Of a DNA stretch of 40,322 nt, positions 21,901 to 29,968 are shown piece after piece. The stretch's first letter is position 1; the number at the start of each line of letters is the position of its first letter. This DNA is from a virus. Position numbers and translations under genes: made by a program. Under the pieces are notes generated by a model. That model was not told the DNA's origin. It saw nothing but the letters and a program-made list of their open reading frames with translations, and searched no databases. The stretch is from positions 1 to 40,322 of IMG/VR virus record IMGVR_UViG_3300035670_000536. One strand, 5' to 3'.

Positions 21901-24093
21901 GTAAGTCGTGCCAGGCAGGAAGTTAGCCGCGGCGTCGAATGTCTCGAGGCTTCCCGGGATCTTCAAAATTGCCGACGGGCCGGCAATGCCCATGCCGCCG
22001 CCGCTAACGCCGTTCCAAATGCCAAACTCGCATTCGATTTCATCGCCGACGAAGTCATCGTAATCGGTGACGGTGAACCGCACGCCGGGATAAGTCGCGC
22101 CGCCGCCGGTCACGGCAACGGCGAGCACGGCGACGGATGGAATCAGGATTTCGGGCGGGTCATAGGTCGACGGGCCCGCGCCGATACTCGTTAGCTGCGC
22201 GTCGGCTTCATTCCAGGCGATTTCGCCCGGGTCGACTTCGAGCAACAAAAGCCGAACCGTGCCGTCGGTAAACCGGCGCACTTCGTCGGCGATGAATGTT
22301 TTTCCGCTAGGGAAGCCGCGAAGGGCTGACTTGCGCGTCACCCAATCGCCCGGCCGCACGTCTTTAGCCTTCGGGCCGAAGTGCTCTTCGAGCTCGAGCG
22401 TGCGGCGCATCTTGTTTAGGTAAAGCGTAGCCTTCCGCTGCGCGCGCTCTTCGCTGTTTTCGAGATCCTGATTAAAGGTGCCCTCGATCTCGGCGCCGTC
22501 GATTTCCTGAAACGCTTCGCTTGCGACGGCCGGGTAATCCGTTTGCGAATATTTATTCGACGGGTCGCGATATCGGCCTTCTACGCGGTTGATAACGTCT
22601 TCGGCCCGGGCGTTGACGCCGGCGACGGTTTCTTCGTCGCTCATAAGGTCAGTATCGAGCAATTCAACGACGGGCGTTTGCGGTTCGCTTAACCGGATCG
22701 AGACGCGCCCGCCTTCGTCGACGGGGTCGGCGACCATGCAATCGGCGAGCTTCTGAATATTCTTCGCGTGACTGTCGGCGGCCGAGATCCAGCCGTTTGC
22801 CTCATAACGCGGTTGCGTGCCGCCGAGCTTTAGGGCGACGCCTTCGTCGCAATGATCGGCGCGGTATTTATAAGCCGCGTAGGGATCAATAAACGACGAC
22901 GGCGCATCGACGCCGAACCACTTGTAAGAGCTGGACGGGCTGACGACGCGGCCGCGCAGGTAGTGGCGAAGCGCCTCTTCGGGGTTCGCCGTCCAGGTCC
23001 ACGAGTCGGGATCGTTAAGGCGGTGCGACCCGGATCCGCCGGCCGTCGTGTCGAATTGCTCGCGGTAAACCTTCGCGCCCTTCAAAACGAATTCGTGCGT
23101 ATAGCTTTCGGGAAGGTCCGAGTCCCATCTATGCTCTACGATGCAATAAGAGACGCCGCGCCCGCGGTGCGCCGACGTCCATTTAAGCGGCTGCGCGGCG
23201 GTAAGCGTGATTAGCTCGGCGTTTGCCGTCTGATCGTGCCGGCCGTCATACCAGGTCAGCGAAAGGCGAGGCTCGCCGCCAAAGTTAAGGTTTCGCTTCA
23301 CGCCGTGCTCTAGCGGCGCTTGGCCGGCGAGCACGTCGACGCCGTTTATAAAACATTGCTCGAGCGCTTCGCATTCGTGATCGGCAAGCGCGAAAACCTG
23401 AATCCACCAGCCGCGATGCGGGCCGACGGTGCATCCGAACACGAAGCTTCCGCGGGTGATGCCGCGCCCGATCAGCATTTCGCGCGGCGCGGGCTCGTCT
23501 ATTTCATAGGTGATTTGCGCCGAGCCGTTGCGGGCGCGCTTTGTGCGCCACGGCAAAACGACGCCGTCGAGGCGCTTCGCCAAGTCGAAAAATGCGTCGT
23601 CAGGGAAGGCCGCGCGCTGATTGGCCGGCGTGCGGGTTTGGTTGCGGCGCTCGAGGAACACCAGCGCGCCGCTTTCGACTTCCATTTCGATCAAAGGCGC
23701 GTCGCCGGCCTCGATCGTGTCTTCGAGATCTTTAACGCGGCCGGTTTCGTCGGCGATTATAAACGGGTCGCTGAAATCGTAACCGCTCGCGCCGACGTCG
23801 CCGATCGCATAGCGAACCCGGATCGGCCGGCGCTTCCAATTGGAGTCGAGGATCTTTCCGACGACGTCAGTATCGACGGTCTGCAGGCTCGAGTCGTAAC
23901 GCAGCGTGAATTTTTGCGCTTTGAGGTTTGCGGCGCGGTCGATATCGCGCGGCGGCGTAAGCTTGTCGCCGAGCGGCAAATAAGTCTGCCCGTCGAAAGT
24001 GATCTCCTCGCCGGCGTTCGAATGCCGAAGGGTTTCGCCGTCCAGAAAGATTTCAACAAACCAGAAAGCGGGGGCGCCGCGGTCGAAACTCAA
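18964..24093 (-). CDS. Giant tail-tip / receptor-binding protein, 1709 aa
   Basis: The N-terminal 150 residues look like a distal-tail domain (FWFVEIFLDGETLRH, ITFDGQTYLPLGD). Residues about 180-640 resemble a central hub of J type (RWRTKRARNG..., YLRGRV, a long hub with LYLNKMRRTLELEEHFG). The C-terminal half is modular: three jelly-roll-like domains that look carbohydrate binding are separated by a recurring linker of the form GQGPGATA-x-AAVLN, seen at about residues 765, 1010, 1215 and 1380. Beta-rich immunoglobulin-like parts finish the chain. It should form the tail tip and bind the host surface. ATGA overlap links it to the upstream gene. Confidence 0.85.
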   Translation of the reverse strand: MSFDRGAPAFWFVEIFLDGETLRHSNAGEEITFDGQTYLPLGDKLTPPRDIDRAANLKAQKFTLRYDSSLQTVDTDVVGKILDSNWKRRPIRVRYAIGDVGASGYDFSDPFIIADETGRVKDLEDTIEAGDAPLIEMEVESGALVFLERRNQTRTPANQRAAFPDDAFFDLAKRLDGVVLPWRTKRARNGSAQITYEIDEPAPREMLIGRGITRGSFVFGCTVGPHRGWWIQVFALADHECEALEQCFINGVDVLAGQAPLEHGVKRNLNFGGEPRLSLTWYDGRHDQTANAELITLTAAQPLKWTSAHRGRGVSYCIVEHRWDSDLPESYTHEFVLKGAKVYREQFDTTAGGSGSHRLNDPDSWTWTANPEEALRHYLRGRVVSPSSSYKWFGVDAPSSFIDPYAAYKYRADHCDEGVALKLGGTQPRYEANGWISAADSHAKNIQKLADCMVADPVDEGGRVSIRLSEPQTPVVELLDTDLMSDEETVAGVNARAEDVINRVEGRYRDPSNKYSQTDYPAVASEAFQEIDGAEIEGTFNQDLENSEERAQRKATLYLNKMRRTLELEEHFGPKAKDVRPGDWVTRKSALRGFPSGKTFIADEVRRFTDGTVRLLLLEVDPGEIAWNEADAQLTSIGAGPSTYDPPEILIPSVAVLAVAVTGGGATYPGVRFTVTDYDDFVGDEIECEFGIWNGVSGGGMGIAGPSAILKIPGSLETFDAAANFLPGTTYAFRFRERAGERQGAWSEFQTETMTGDYIVGASAIADSIVGQGSGATANSLADLNATDGANLTTSLSTSRRLIVSDFNADGRHWTTAFGGTPEAVADPTAEGYADVANVGRVIRFNAFPRYLTPKGVFTPVPGRRYALIARVRTETAPTGGAITFTITTVNGLNTSYGHGDPGSVQSAIPNIANSVSPAAGAWALVGRVFQLAASPNTFNAFWRPRLDITATGSGGRAEVVSFLILDVTDVPLGRLISGLLRDDATTPITEAAVITLLGTASAITGQGPGATAPAAAVLNAQAGVGANAALDTGFRQTSGYWGAAVESGSGVFSAASASGNLRVGIATGAGMTVGTGIVLRNFGRGMPCLPGQVLGVRALVGASNVSALNLCFRFRNAAGTSVGFVQNLVASPGAGTGDASTFTEASGVTTAPAGSVVCEIELRGTASTSAPVVRMALPTIALLPAGATVAPPLQLGFDAAAGSDQTSINTAAGFTGQGALATLDTADYRTRISNLPPDTANLVLTQEFANGAGSWGSAASTVVSVSGQEFTHALQLVSGGVGAQYENVWRPCRPGEKIYFQAMVNTQDAATGARLGVHVTDTAGANAQFLLVNVAGGLNWTLVTGLATAGANARRFRLFIFRSATAATSETPRMAQPFMARYTPGADPTAANTAAAITGQGPGATAAAAAVLNENIATRGLLSARPASGAFAGQLYYATDTGQQFEWTGSAWALRADITAQSQLTIAATTQSVIINCDSAGVPAAGQLPRTVGLTLKLGNTVVSADAAWSIVSAGAATATVDDTATAAAGNLTVTALPSNADVIVSATYGGVTLRITVSFNRLLAPPPVSGSGGGTSASDTSIVDPASTSFTVVSDDLTVTTGSGGQVRLVANVDYNHFGGIGQRIIGRWQRNISGTWTDVGTEVSGTDSYRELDAESGSNFDYPGTLSIDQTITGLGASTSQSFRLRTRRSGGTSWSVYGSATATGS

Positions 24094-24764
24094 AACACAA
24101 GGCTTTCAGTTACGGCGAAGTTTGCGCCGGATGCGGGGGGCGTGAACGGCGAGACGGCGCCGCCGGCAAGCCGGATCAATTGGCGGGCCTCGAATTCGAT
24201 AAAGTCGGGCTCTTTCGTTTCCGTGCGCGAGAGACGGCCGGAAAGGTAAAACTCGCCGAAGGCATAGTTACGCCGCGGGCGGGCCGTCGAGGCGTGCGGC
24301 GTCGCCGGCGGCGGCCATACTTGAACCGTGATATTGCCGCCGCTCGCCGTCGCGGGCGCTAGAACTTCGCCGATATAGTAGCCGCCGGCCGCGGTATAAT
24401 AGGAGATCATATCGCCGATTTTTGCCGCCCATGCGCCGGCGCTTGAAAACGTCACGGTCGAGGCGCCTTTATTGACGCTGGCAACGGTCAAGCCGGTGTC
24501 GCTGATCGGCCCGCCGCGCGGGATAAGGCGCCAGCTGCGCGAGATCAGGAAGGGGTTACGCGAGCCGCGGCGCGCGGCCGCCCATGCGCCCCAAACGGAT
24601 TTGCTTTGCCGCGTCGGCGTTTCCACGCGAAGCGTCGCCGTCCAAAACGGCTCGCCGACGGTGAGGTTCACGCTTTCGCCGCTGGCGACGGTGCGGTCGG
24701 TCTGCACTTCGTTAGGCTCGAAAAGGCATTCGACGACGCCGTTATAGTCCAGGCCTTGAATCAT
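24090..24764 (-). CDS. Distal tail-like protein
   Basis: This 224-aa beta-rich protein is encoded between the tape measure and the tail tip, where distal tail proteins are normally found. FWTATLRVETPTRQS (about residues 39-53), the NPFLISRSWR stretch, and a late YLSGRLSRTETKEPDFIEFE segment suit a tail ring protein. Four-base overlaps join it to both neighbours. Family naming rests mainly on order. Confidence 0.72.
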   Translation of the reverse strand: MIQGLDYNGVVECLFEPNEVQTDRTVASGESVNLTVGEPFWTATLRVETPTRQSKSVWGAWAAARRGSRNPFLISRSWRLIPRGGPISDTGLTVASVNKGASTVTFSSAGAWAAKIGDMISYYTAAGGYYIGEVLAPATASGGNITVQVWPPPATPHASTARPRRNYAFGEFYLSGRLSRTETKEPDFIEFEARQLIRLAGGAVSPFTPPASGANFAVTESLVF

Positions 24765-27700
24765 GGGCGGGGCCTTTCAAAACGCGGCGTCGTGCGCTTG
24801 ATCTCGCGCGCTTGCATGCTGCCGAAATTGCGGTCGACGTCGCTTAGAATTGTGCGGCGGTGCTGATCGAGGGCGGCGGCGAGTTCGTCGCGGATCTCGG
24901 CGGCGCCGTTGCCGCTTACGCTGACGATCATGTCACCGAATGAAACCGAACGCGCAGGCGCAGGCGCGACGGCGCCGGCAATCGTCGAGGGCATGCGGCC
25001 GGAGCGCAGCGCCTCGAGGTTGGCAATTCCGAGCCGCTTCGTTGCCTTCGCGTCGAAAACGTATTCGCCGCGGTGAACGGCGCCCGCTACCGTGTTCGGG
25101 TCGCCGTCGCCGGTATAGCCGCCCTTTTTGAAGCCGGCGGCGGTGCTGGCGAGAATGCCGGCGATGGCCGCCGCGCCGGTCACTTTCGCCGCGAGGATTG
25201 CCGGCGCGTTCAAGGGCGGCGGCGCCGATGCGTTCGCTTTCGCAATGGCGAGTTGCATATTTATATAAGCAGACGCCAGCGCCGCGGCTTTCTCGGCGAG
25301 GAAGAGCGCCTTAAAGATTCCCGATTGCTCGCCGGCGAAGGTGCTGGCGAGGCTCGAGAGCGCGCCGAAAAGTTGCTGCGTTGCCGCTAGCTGCGCCTGC
25401 GCCGACGCGGCGCGAATGGCCATAACTTCGGCTTCGCTGTCTTCGATAACCGCGCGGCGGGCCTCTTCGGCTTCCATGAGCGAGATCAATTCGAGATCTT
25501 GCGCTTCCTGAATTAGCGCAAGCTTCGCGGCCTGCTGATCGGCGACGCGCTGCAATTCCTCTTGCCCTGATCCGGCCGTTTCATCCAGCGCGGCAATCTC
25601 TTCGCGCACGAGGCGCTTAAATTCGAGCTCTTCGGCGGCGAGGGCTTCTAGGGCAGCGTTCCGGCGCTCGCCGTCTTTGATTTCGTCTTCGATCTGTTTT
25701 CGGCGGGCGTCATACTCGCGCGAGGCAATCGAAAGCGTGCGGCCTAGCATGCGGTCGCGTTCATCGATCACGCGGGCGAGTAAGTCGATTTCCTGCTGCG
25801 CGGCCTCTTCCTTGGCGCGGTTCATTTCTTCCTGATCGGCAAATTCTTCCTCGCGCAGTTGCCGCAATTTCGCCGCCGCGTTTTCGTTCGCCTTCTTTTT
25901 CAGTTCGGCGGCGGCCTCGGCGCCAAGCCCTAACGAGTCGATCGCTTTAAGGTCGGCGTCGAGGTCGTTTTGAATTTGCTCGTCGCGCCAAATATAGAAT
26001 TCGTTCCAGGTTGACCGGATTTCTTCAATAATCCTTTCGGCTTCCGTTTTCGCGTCGGCCTGCGCCTTGATCTGGCTTTCGATTTGCTGGCGCACCTTAG
26101 AGACGTCGCCGGCCAGCGGGTTGCCGCCATCAACTGGGATAGCCGGCGCGCCGCTGTCGGGCGCAGCTGGCGAGGCGCCGCCGCCTAGATCGAAGCTCAT
26201 TGCCTGCAGCGCGGGAAGGGCTTTTTCGAGAATGCCGACGTATTCAATCGTCGACTCAAGTTCTGTATTCGCCGCCTTAAGCGCGCCTTCGAGCGCTAGC
26301 GTATCCGTGCCGAAGGCGCGCGATTCCTCGATAGCCTGACTCAACACCCTAACTTCGTTTTGAAGGCGCTTCACTTCCTCGCGCCCACCTTTGATGCCTT
26401 TGAGAAAGTCCGTCTGCAGCCTTTGGCGCTCGATCGCGGCAAGGGCGGCGACGGCGTCTTTCTGGTTTTCGATTTGCTCGGTAAGCTGTTTTGAAGCCGT
26501 GGCCGCGTCTTCGGAAAGCTGAACGTTGTCCAGATTGGCGCGCGCCAGGATATCGAGAGCGCCCGAAAGGTTGCGAACGGCGCGGTCGGACTGAATAGCC
26601 TGATATTCAAAATAACCGAAAGCGGCGGCGACGGCGGTAATCGAAAGACCAATCGGGCCGCCGAAAAAGTTTAGCAGGGAAGATCCGGCGCGGCCGACGA
26701 CGTCCATAGCGCCCGAAAGCTGGCGAGCGGCTACGGCTGCGGCTGTCTTCGCCCCCGCAAGGCGGCGCTGCGCGGTTTCAAGGCGTTTCGTCGTTTGTTC
26801 ATACTGAGAGTCGATCGCGTTCAGGCGATTTGCATTCGCAAAGGCTTTAGACTGCAGCTGGTTAAGTCGGGCCTGCGCGGCATCGCGCTCTTGAAGCGCC
26901 TTCAATGTCTGCGCTTCCGTTCCCTTGCCGCCGGAAAGGGCTTGATTATACCGCTCTTGCGCCTGCGTAAGTTCGTCCTGCGCGATTTTCATTTCGCCGT
27001 ACTGCGCGAACAATTTCGGGCCGCTTTCGACGGTTTGGCGAAGCTTTTTGCGCTCGCGGTCGAGCTCGGTGAGCGCGCGCTTTTCCCTGTCGACGGCGCG
27101 CGCTGCGTCATCAGCCTTTTGCAGGGCGGCTTCGCGTTCAGCCTTATAGGCGTCGATTTGCTCGCGTGATCGGCTGCGCAGGCTTCGGGCGTAGTTTACG
27201 CCGCTTGCCAGCGCGTCGTTAAGCGCGCCGCCTAGGCCGCGCGCGCCTAGCAGGGTGACGGCGATTAGGAGACTGTCGGCGAAGGCTTCGAAGTTGTCGG
27301 CGAGGCCGTTTGCAACGCCGCCGAGACTCTTCGTGATCGAAAGCGACTCATCGAGCTCGCCGACATATTGAACGGCGGCTGTGCGCAGGTTTGTGAAGCT
27401 GTCCGCAACGGTGGATTGCGTAACGGAGAATTGCGCTTCGATCTCGGGCGCCGCGTTTAGGATGGCCTTAAAGATCCGGTCGCTTGTAAGCTTGCCTTCG
27501 GCGCCGAGCGCCTTTAGCGCGCCCTGCGCGACGCCGAATTCTTTCGCGATCGCCTGCAGCAAAAGCGGCGAGCTTTCGCGCAGGCTGCGCAATTCGTCGC
27601 CCTGTAGCACGCCGGAAGAGAGCGCTTGCGATAGCTGCAGGATTGCCGACGCTTGTTCCTGCGCGCTGGCGCCGCCGGCGACAAAAGACTGATTGATTAG

Positions 27701-28132
27701 TTGCGTCGCCTGAATCACTTGTTGCTGACTTGCGCCGAGATCCGCGGTCGCGCGCGTCAGGCGCGCATATAGCGTTGCCGTCGCGTCGAATTCGGTGCGG
27801 GTTGCCCGCGCAATGTCGGCGATTGCAGATAGGCTAACGCTAGCGGTGCCGGTTGCGGCCGCCGCGGCGCTGATCTGGTTACTTGCGCGCGTCCAGGCGT
27901 CGGCTAGGTCGGTAACTTCCGAAGTGACGGTCGCAAGGGCAATACCGGCGATTGCGCGGCGCACGTCGCGGCCGAATTGCTCGGTATCGCGCGCCATGCC
28001 TGACGTAGTCGCCCGCCAATTCTGCGCCATGCGCCGGCCGGTCGTCTCTACTGAAAAGCCGGCCTTTTGCATCTGCTTTTGCAGGTCGCGGATATCGACG
28101 GAAATCTGCGCGAGTAATAGGCGGTCTGTCAT
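24761..28132 (-). CDS. Tail tape measure protein
   Basis: This is a 1123-aa protein. The N-terminal domain has the tape-measure pattern, with LYARLTRATADLG, INQSFVAGGASAQEQASAIL, LSQALSSGVLQGDELRSLRE and SPLLLQAIAKEFG at about residues 120-200. The middle is a long coiled coil with hydrophobic segments, and the C-terminal part includes a HRGEYVFDAKATKRLG motif often seen at the end of tape measures. It sets tail length; by the usual rule of about 0.15 nm per residue the tail would be near 170 nm. Its start overlaps the tail-chaperone extension by 4 bases. Confidence 0.93.
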   Translation of the reverse strand: MTDRLLLAQISVDIRDLQKQMQKAGFSVETTGRRMAQNWRATTSGMARDTEQFGRDVRRAIAGIALATVTSEVTDLADAWTRASNQISAAAAATGTASVSLSAIADIARATRTEFDATATLYARLTRATADLGASQQQVIQATQLINQSFVAGGASAQEQASAILQLSQALSSGVLQGDELRSLRESSPLLLQAIAKEFGVAQGALKALGAEGKLTSDRIFKAILNAAPEIEAQFSVTQSTVADSFTNLRTAAVQYVGELDESLSITKSLGGVANGLADNFEAFADSLLIAVTLLGARGLGGALNDALASGVNYARSLRSRSREQIDAYKAEREAALQKADDAARAVDREKRALTELDRERKKLRQTVESGPKLFAQYGEMKIAQDELTQAQERYNQALSGGKGTEAQTLKALQERDAAQARLNQLQSKAFANANRLNAIDSQYEQTTKRLETAQRRLAGAKTAAAVAARQLSGAMDVVGRAGSSLLNFFGGPIGLSITAVAAAFGYFEYQAIQSDRAVRNLSGALDILARANLDNVQLSEDAATASKQLTEQIENQKDAVAALAAIERQRLQTDFLKGIKGGREEVKRLQNEVRVLSQAIEESRAFGTDTLALEGALKAANTELESTIEYVGILEKALPALQAMSFDLGGGASPAAPDSGAPAIPVDGGNPLAGDVSKVRQQIESQIKAQADAKTEAERIIEEIRSTWNEFYIWRDEQIQNDLDADLKAIDSLGLGAEAAAELKKKANENAAAKLRQLREEEFADQEEMNRAKEEAAQQEIDLLARVIDERDRMLGRTLSIASREYDARRKQIEDEIKDGERRNAALEALAAEELEFKRLVREEIAALDETAGSGQEELQRVADQQAAKLALIQEAQDLELISLMEAEEARRAVIEDSEAEVMAIRAASAQAQLAATQQLFGALSSLASTFAGEQSGIFKALFLAEKAAALASAYINMQLAIAKANASAPPPLNAPAILAAKVTGAAAIAGILASTAAGFKKGGYTGDGDPNTVAGAVHRGEYVFDAKATKRLGIANLEALRSGRMPSTIAGAVAPAPARSVSFGDMIVSVSGNGAAEIRDELAAALDQHRRTILSDVDRNFGSMQAREIKRTTPRFERPRP

Positions 28133-28341
28133 CCGGCGGCTTTCTGCTCTTCGCGCTCGCGCTCGGCGCGTGCGCGGGCCTTTGCGGCGCGAAGGGTATC
28201 GATCGAGGGCGCTTGCGGCTTGTCGTCTTCCGGCGCCGCGTGCGCGTCATTCCAGCCCGCGACGACGGCGTTATATTCCCAGAATGACCAGGCGCGCGCG
28301 TCGGTAGGGCTGAAACCCATAGGCGCTAGTGCGCCGAGCAT
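28129..28341 (-). CDS. Tail chaperone C-terminal extension (frameshift product)
   Basis: The 70-aa frame (ATG 28341) continues upstream without a stop in the -1 frame to the end of the preceding chaperone gene. The GPRGQLPYKQMLG segment before the ATG and the WSFWEYNAVVAGW segment after it are both typical of GT-type tail assembly chaperone tails. It may be made mainly as a -1 frameshift fusion at CCCC-TGA (28377-28383) rather than from its own ATG, which has no ribosome site. It would contact the tape measure and tube during tail assembly. Confidence 0.75.
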   Translation of the reverse strand: MLGALAPMGFSPTDARAWSFWEYNAVVAGWNDAHAAPEDDKPQAPSIDTLRAAKARARAEREREEQKAAG

Positions 28342-28376
28342 TTGCTTATATGGGAGTTGCCCGCGAGGCCCGATTT

Positions 28377-28383
28377 TCAGGGG
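28377..28383 (-). promoter_or_regulatory. Putative -1 programmed frameshift site
   Basis: In the zero frame the end of the gene reads AGC CCC TGA. The P-site proline codon can slip back one base and still read CCC, with the stop in the A site favouring the slip. The new frame is open through the next gene (CTG AAA ATC GGG and on). Confidence 0.55.
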
Positions 28384-28772
28384 CTTTCCGCGCTGTTTTC
28401 CGGCGGCGCCGCCGGCGGCTTTTTTGGCGGCTCTTCGGGCGTGTTTGGGCCTAGCGCGGCTAAGATAATTTCGTGCGCGAGCGGCACATAACGCAGCAAG
28501 TAGCCGGCCTGTATCGTCGACGTCACAAGCCTGTCGGCTTCGGCTTCGCTCATTCCGCCGCCGATCAGCCCGAACCGGATCACGTCGGCGAGGTGTTCGG
28601 CGCGCCAGGCGCCGCCGCGCAGGATGGCTTCAAAGGCCATAGGGCCTAAGTCGTGCTTGTCCTGCAATAGGCGGAGCTCGCCAAAAACAGGGAGTGCGAA
28701 CCGGCGGAGCTCGCCGGCAAAGTAGCCGGTATGGACTCCGTCGGTTCGCGTGTTCTGAGTCCCTTCGGCCAT
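28377..28772 (-). CDS. Tail assembly chaperone (G-like)
   Basis: This 131-aa helical protein has FALPVFGELRLLQDKHDLG near residues 26-44 and a Pro/Glu-rich end (TPEEPPKKPPAAPPENSAE). It lies between the major tail protein and the tape measure, the standard place for the two-gene chaperone cassette. The stop codon follows four C residues, allowing a -1 slip of the proline tRNA into the frame of the 28129-28341 extension. Confidence 0.8.
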   Translation of the reverse strand: MAEGTQNTRTDGVHTGYFAGELRRFALPVFGELRLLQDKHDLGPMAFEAILRGGAWRAEHLADVIRFGLIGGGMSEAEADRLVTSTIQAGYLLRYVPLAHEIILAALGPNTPEEPPKKPPAAPPENSAESP

Positions 28773-28785
28773 TGGTCAGGCGGCC

Positions 28786-29226
28786 TTAAGAGATCGTCGT
28801 TATCGTGATCGTGCCATGCGAGACAAGCGAGAGCTCGGCGTTAACGACGTCTTTCGACTCCGCCGTTACCGAAAACGACGTCAGCTTCGCCGCCATCGCG
28901 TATTGCGTGCCGCCCGTGCCGCCGACGCGAACGCGAACGTTTTTGGCCGTGCCAGCGTTCGCCCAATCGGCGAAGAATTTGTCGTCGCCTTTTTCGAGCA
29001 CGCCGGCGCCGCTGATCTCGCCGCTAATCGCGGTCACGAATTGCAGCGTTTTGGAAGGCAAGAGATCGTCTTCGCAATCGGGAAGGTTGCGCGAGGTCGT
29101 CTCGCCAGTGATCGTGAAGCCGCGCGAGCTGTTAAGGGTGCATTTAGGTTCGAAAACTTCCGGCGTCGCGCCGTCGCCGATCAGGATTTCGAAACCGTTG
29201 AATTCTACGTGTGCCACGGTTGTCAT
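28786..29226 (-). CDS. Major tail tube protein
   Basis: This 146-aa, beta-rich protein has an extended loop (TSRNLPDCEDDLLPSKTLQF), GAGVLEK, and a beta-sandwich C-terminus ending in repeated short beta strands (AELSLVSHGTITITTIS). Size, composition and position directly before the tail chaperones fit the tail tube protein of siphoviruses. Confidence 0.82.
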   Translation of the reverse strand: MTTVAHVEFNGFEILIGDGATPEVFEPKCTLNSSRGFTITGETTSRNLPDCEDDLLPSKTLQFVTAISGEISGAGVLEKGDDKFFADWANAGTAKNVRVRVGGTGGTQYAMAAKLTSFSVTAESKDVVNAELSLVSHGTITITTIS

Positions 29227-29293
29227 GTTGGGCAGTCCTTACATGGGGTTGAGGGATCGCGCTTGCCCACGGCGCGGCTTAAGGGCGTTCCGG

Positions 29294-29698
29294 TTAGGCC
29301 GGAATTTCGAGCGAAAACGCGGTGACGGTGAAAACCTGCGTCGGCTGAAACGACGTATTGTCGACTTCGATATCGCCGCCGGCGCCCGGAAGCGTGACAG
29401 TGCCGCGCATGCGCAAGGTTGTGCCGTCCGATGAATACAGTTCGAAATGCCCGGCCGTGCCGGCGGCGTCGGCGCTTGCGTCTTCCCACGTTCCCGACTT
29501 TTCCTTAACGCCGCCCGCGGCCGGCAAAAGCCAATCTGAGGGCAGGTTAAGGGTAGCGAGCACGGTGCCGGCGGATGCATCCGAAAGCGCGGCCGGCTTG
29601 GCGCCGCTGCGGATCCGCATAACCGGGCCGGTGCCGAAAACGGTTTCGATCGCGTCAAGCATCGCATTGCGGCTTGCCGCGTCCAGGTTGATCGTCAT
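29294..29698 (-). CDS. Minor structural tail protein
   Basis: This 134-aa protein has an N-terminal helix (RNAMLDAIETVFGTGPVMRI) followed by beta strands (GHFELYSSDGTTLRMRGTV). Proteins of this layout are found beside tail tube genes in many proteobacterial phages and are thought to be structural. It starts directly after the preceding gene's end. Function unproven. Confidence 0.72.
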   Translation of the reverse strand: MTINLDAASRNAMLDAIETVFGTGPVMRIRSGAKPAALSDASAGTVLATLNLPSDWLLPAAGGVKEKSGTWEDASADAAGTAGHFELYSSDGTTLRMRGTVTLPGAGGDIEVDNTSFQPTQVFTVTAFSLEIPA

Positions 29699-29968
29699 TT
29701 AGAGTCCCTCTTCGGCTGGCACGGCGAGGCCGTTGGCGGCGATAAACGTTTCGAAGTGCTCGGCGGGCGGCCGGCTGATATTGAGCGCCGTGATAAGCGA
29801 CGGGATGCTTTCGCTCGCGAGCGTGAAGGCGGCGAGCTCTTCGGCGTTCATCCACCCGTGAAGCGCGCGCCATTCATAGCCGCCCTTAATCAGTGTGCGG
29901 CCGAATTCGCTTTCGAGCGGGTGCCCGGCGAGGTCGCTATACTTTGCGGCGGCGATTAGTCCGATCAT
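29699..29968 (-). CDS. Hypothetical protein between neck and tail genes
   Basis: An 89-aa protein with Ala-rich helices and the segment YEWRALHGWMNAEELAAF. No recognised family. It overlaps the 733-aa fusion gene by 4 bases and abuts the minor structural gene, so it is probably a small neck or tail assembly factor. Confidence 0.65.
   Translation of the reverse strand: MIGLIAAAKYSDLAGHPLESEFGRTLIKGGYEWRALHGWMNAEELAAFTLASESIPSLITALNISRPPAEHFETFIAANGLAVPAEEGL

Noticed and set aside
23320-24249. Plus-strand ORF of 309 codons opposite the tail-tip start
   Set aside because: It runs antisense to two well-supported tail genes, and its composition is that of a reversed coding strand.
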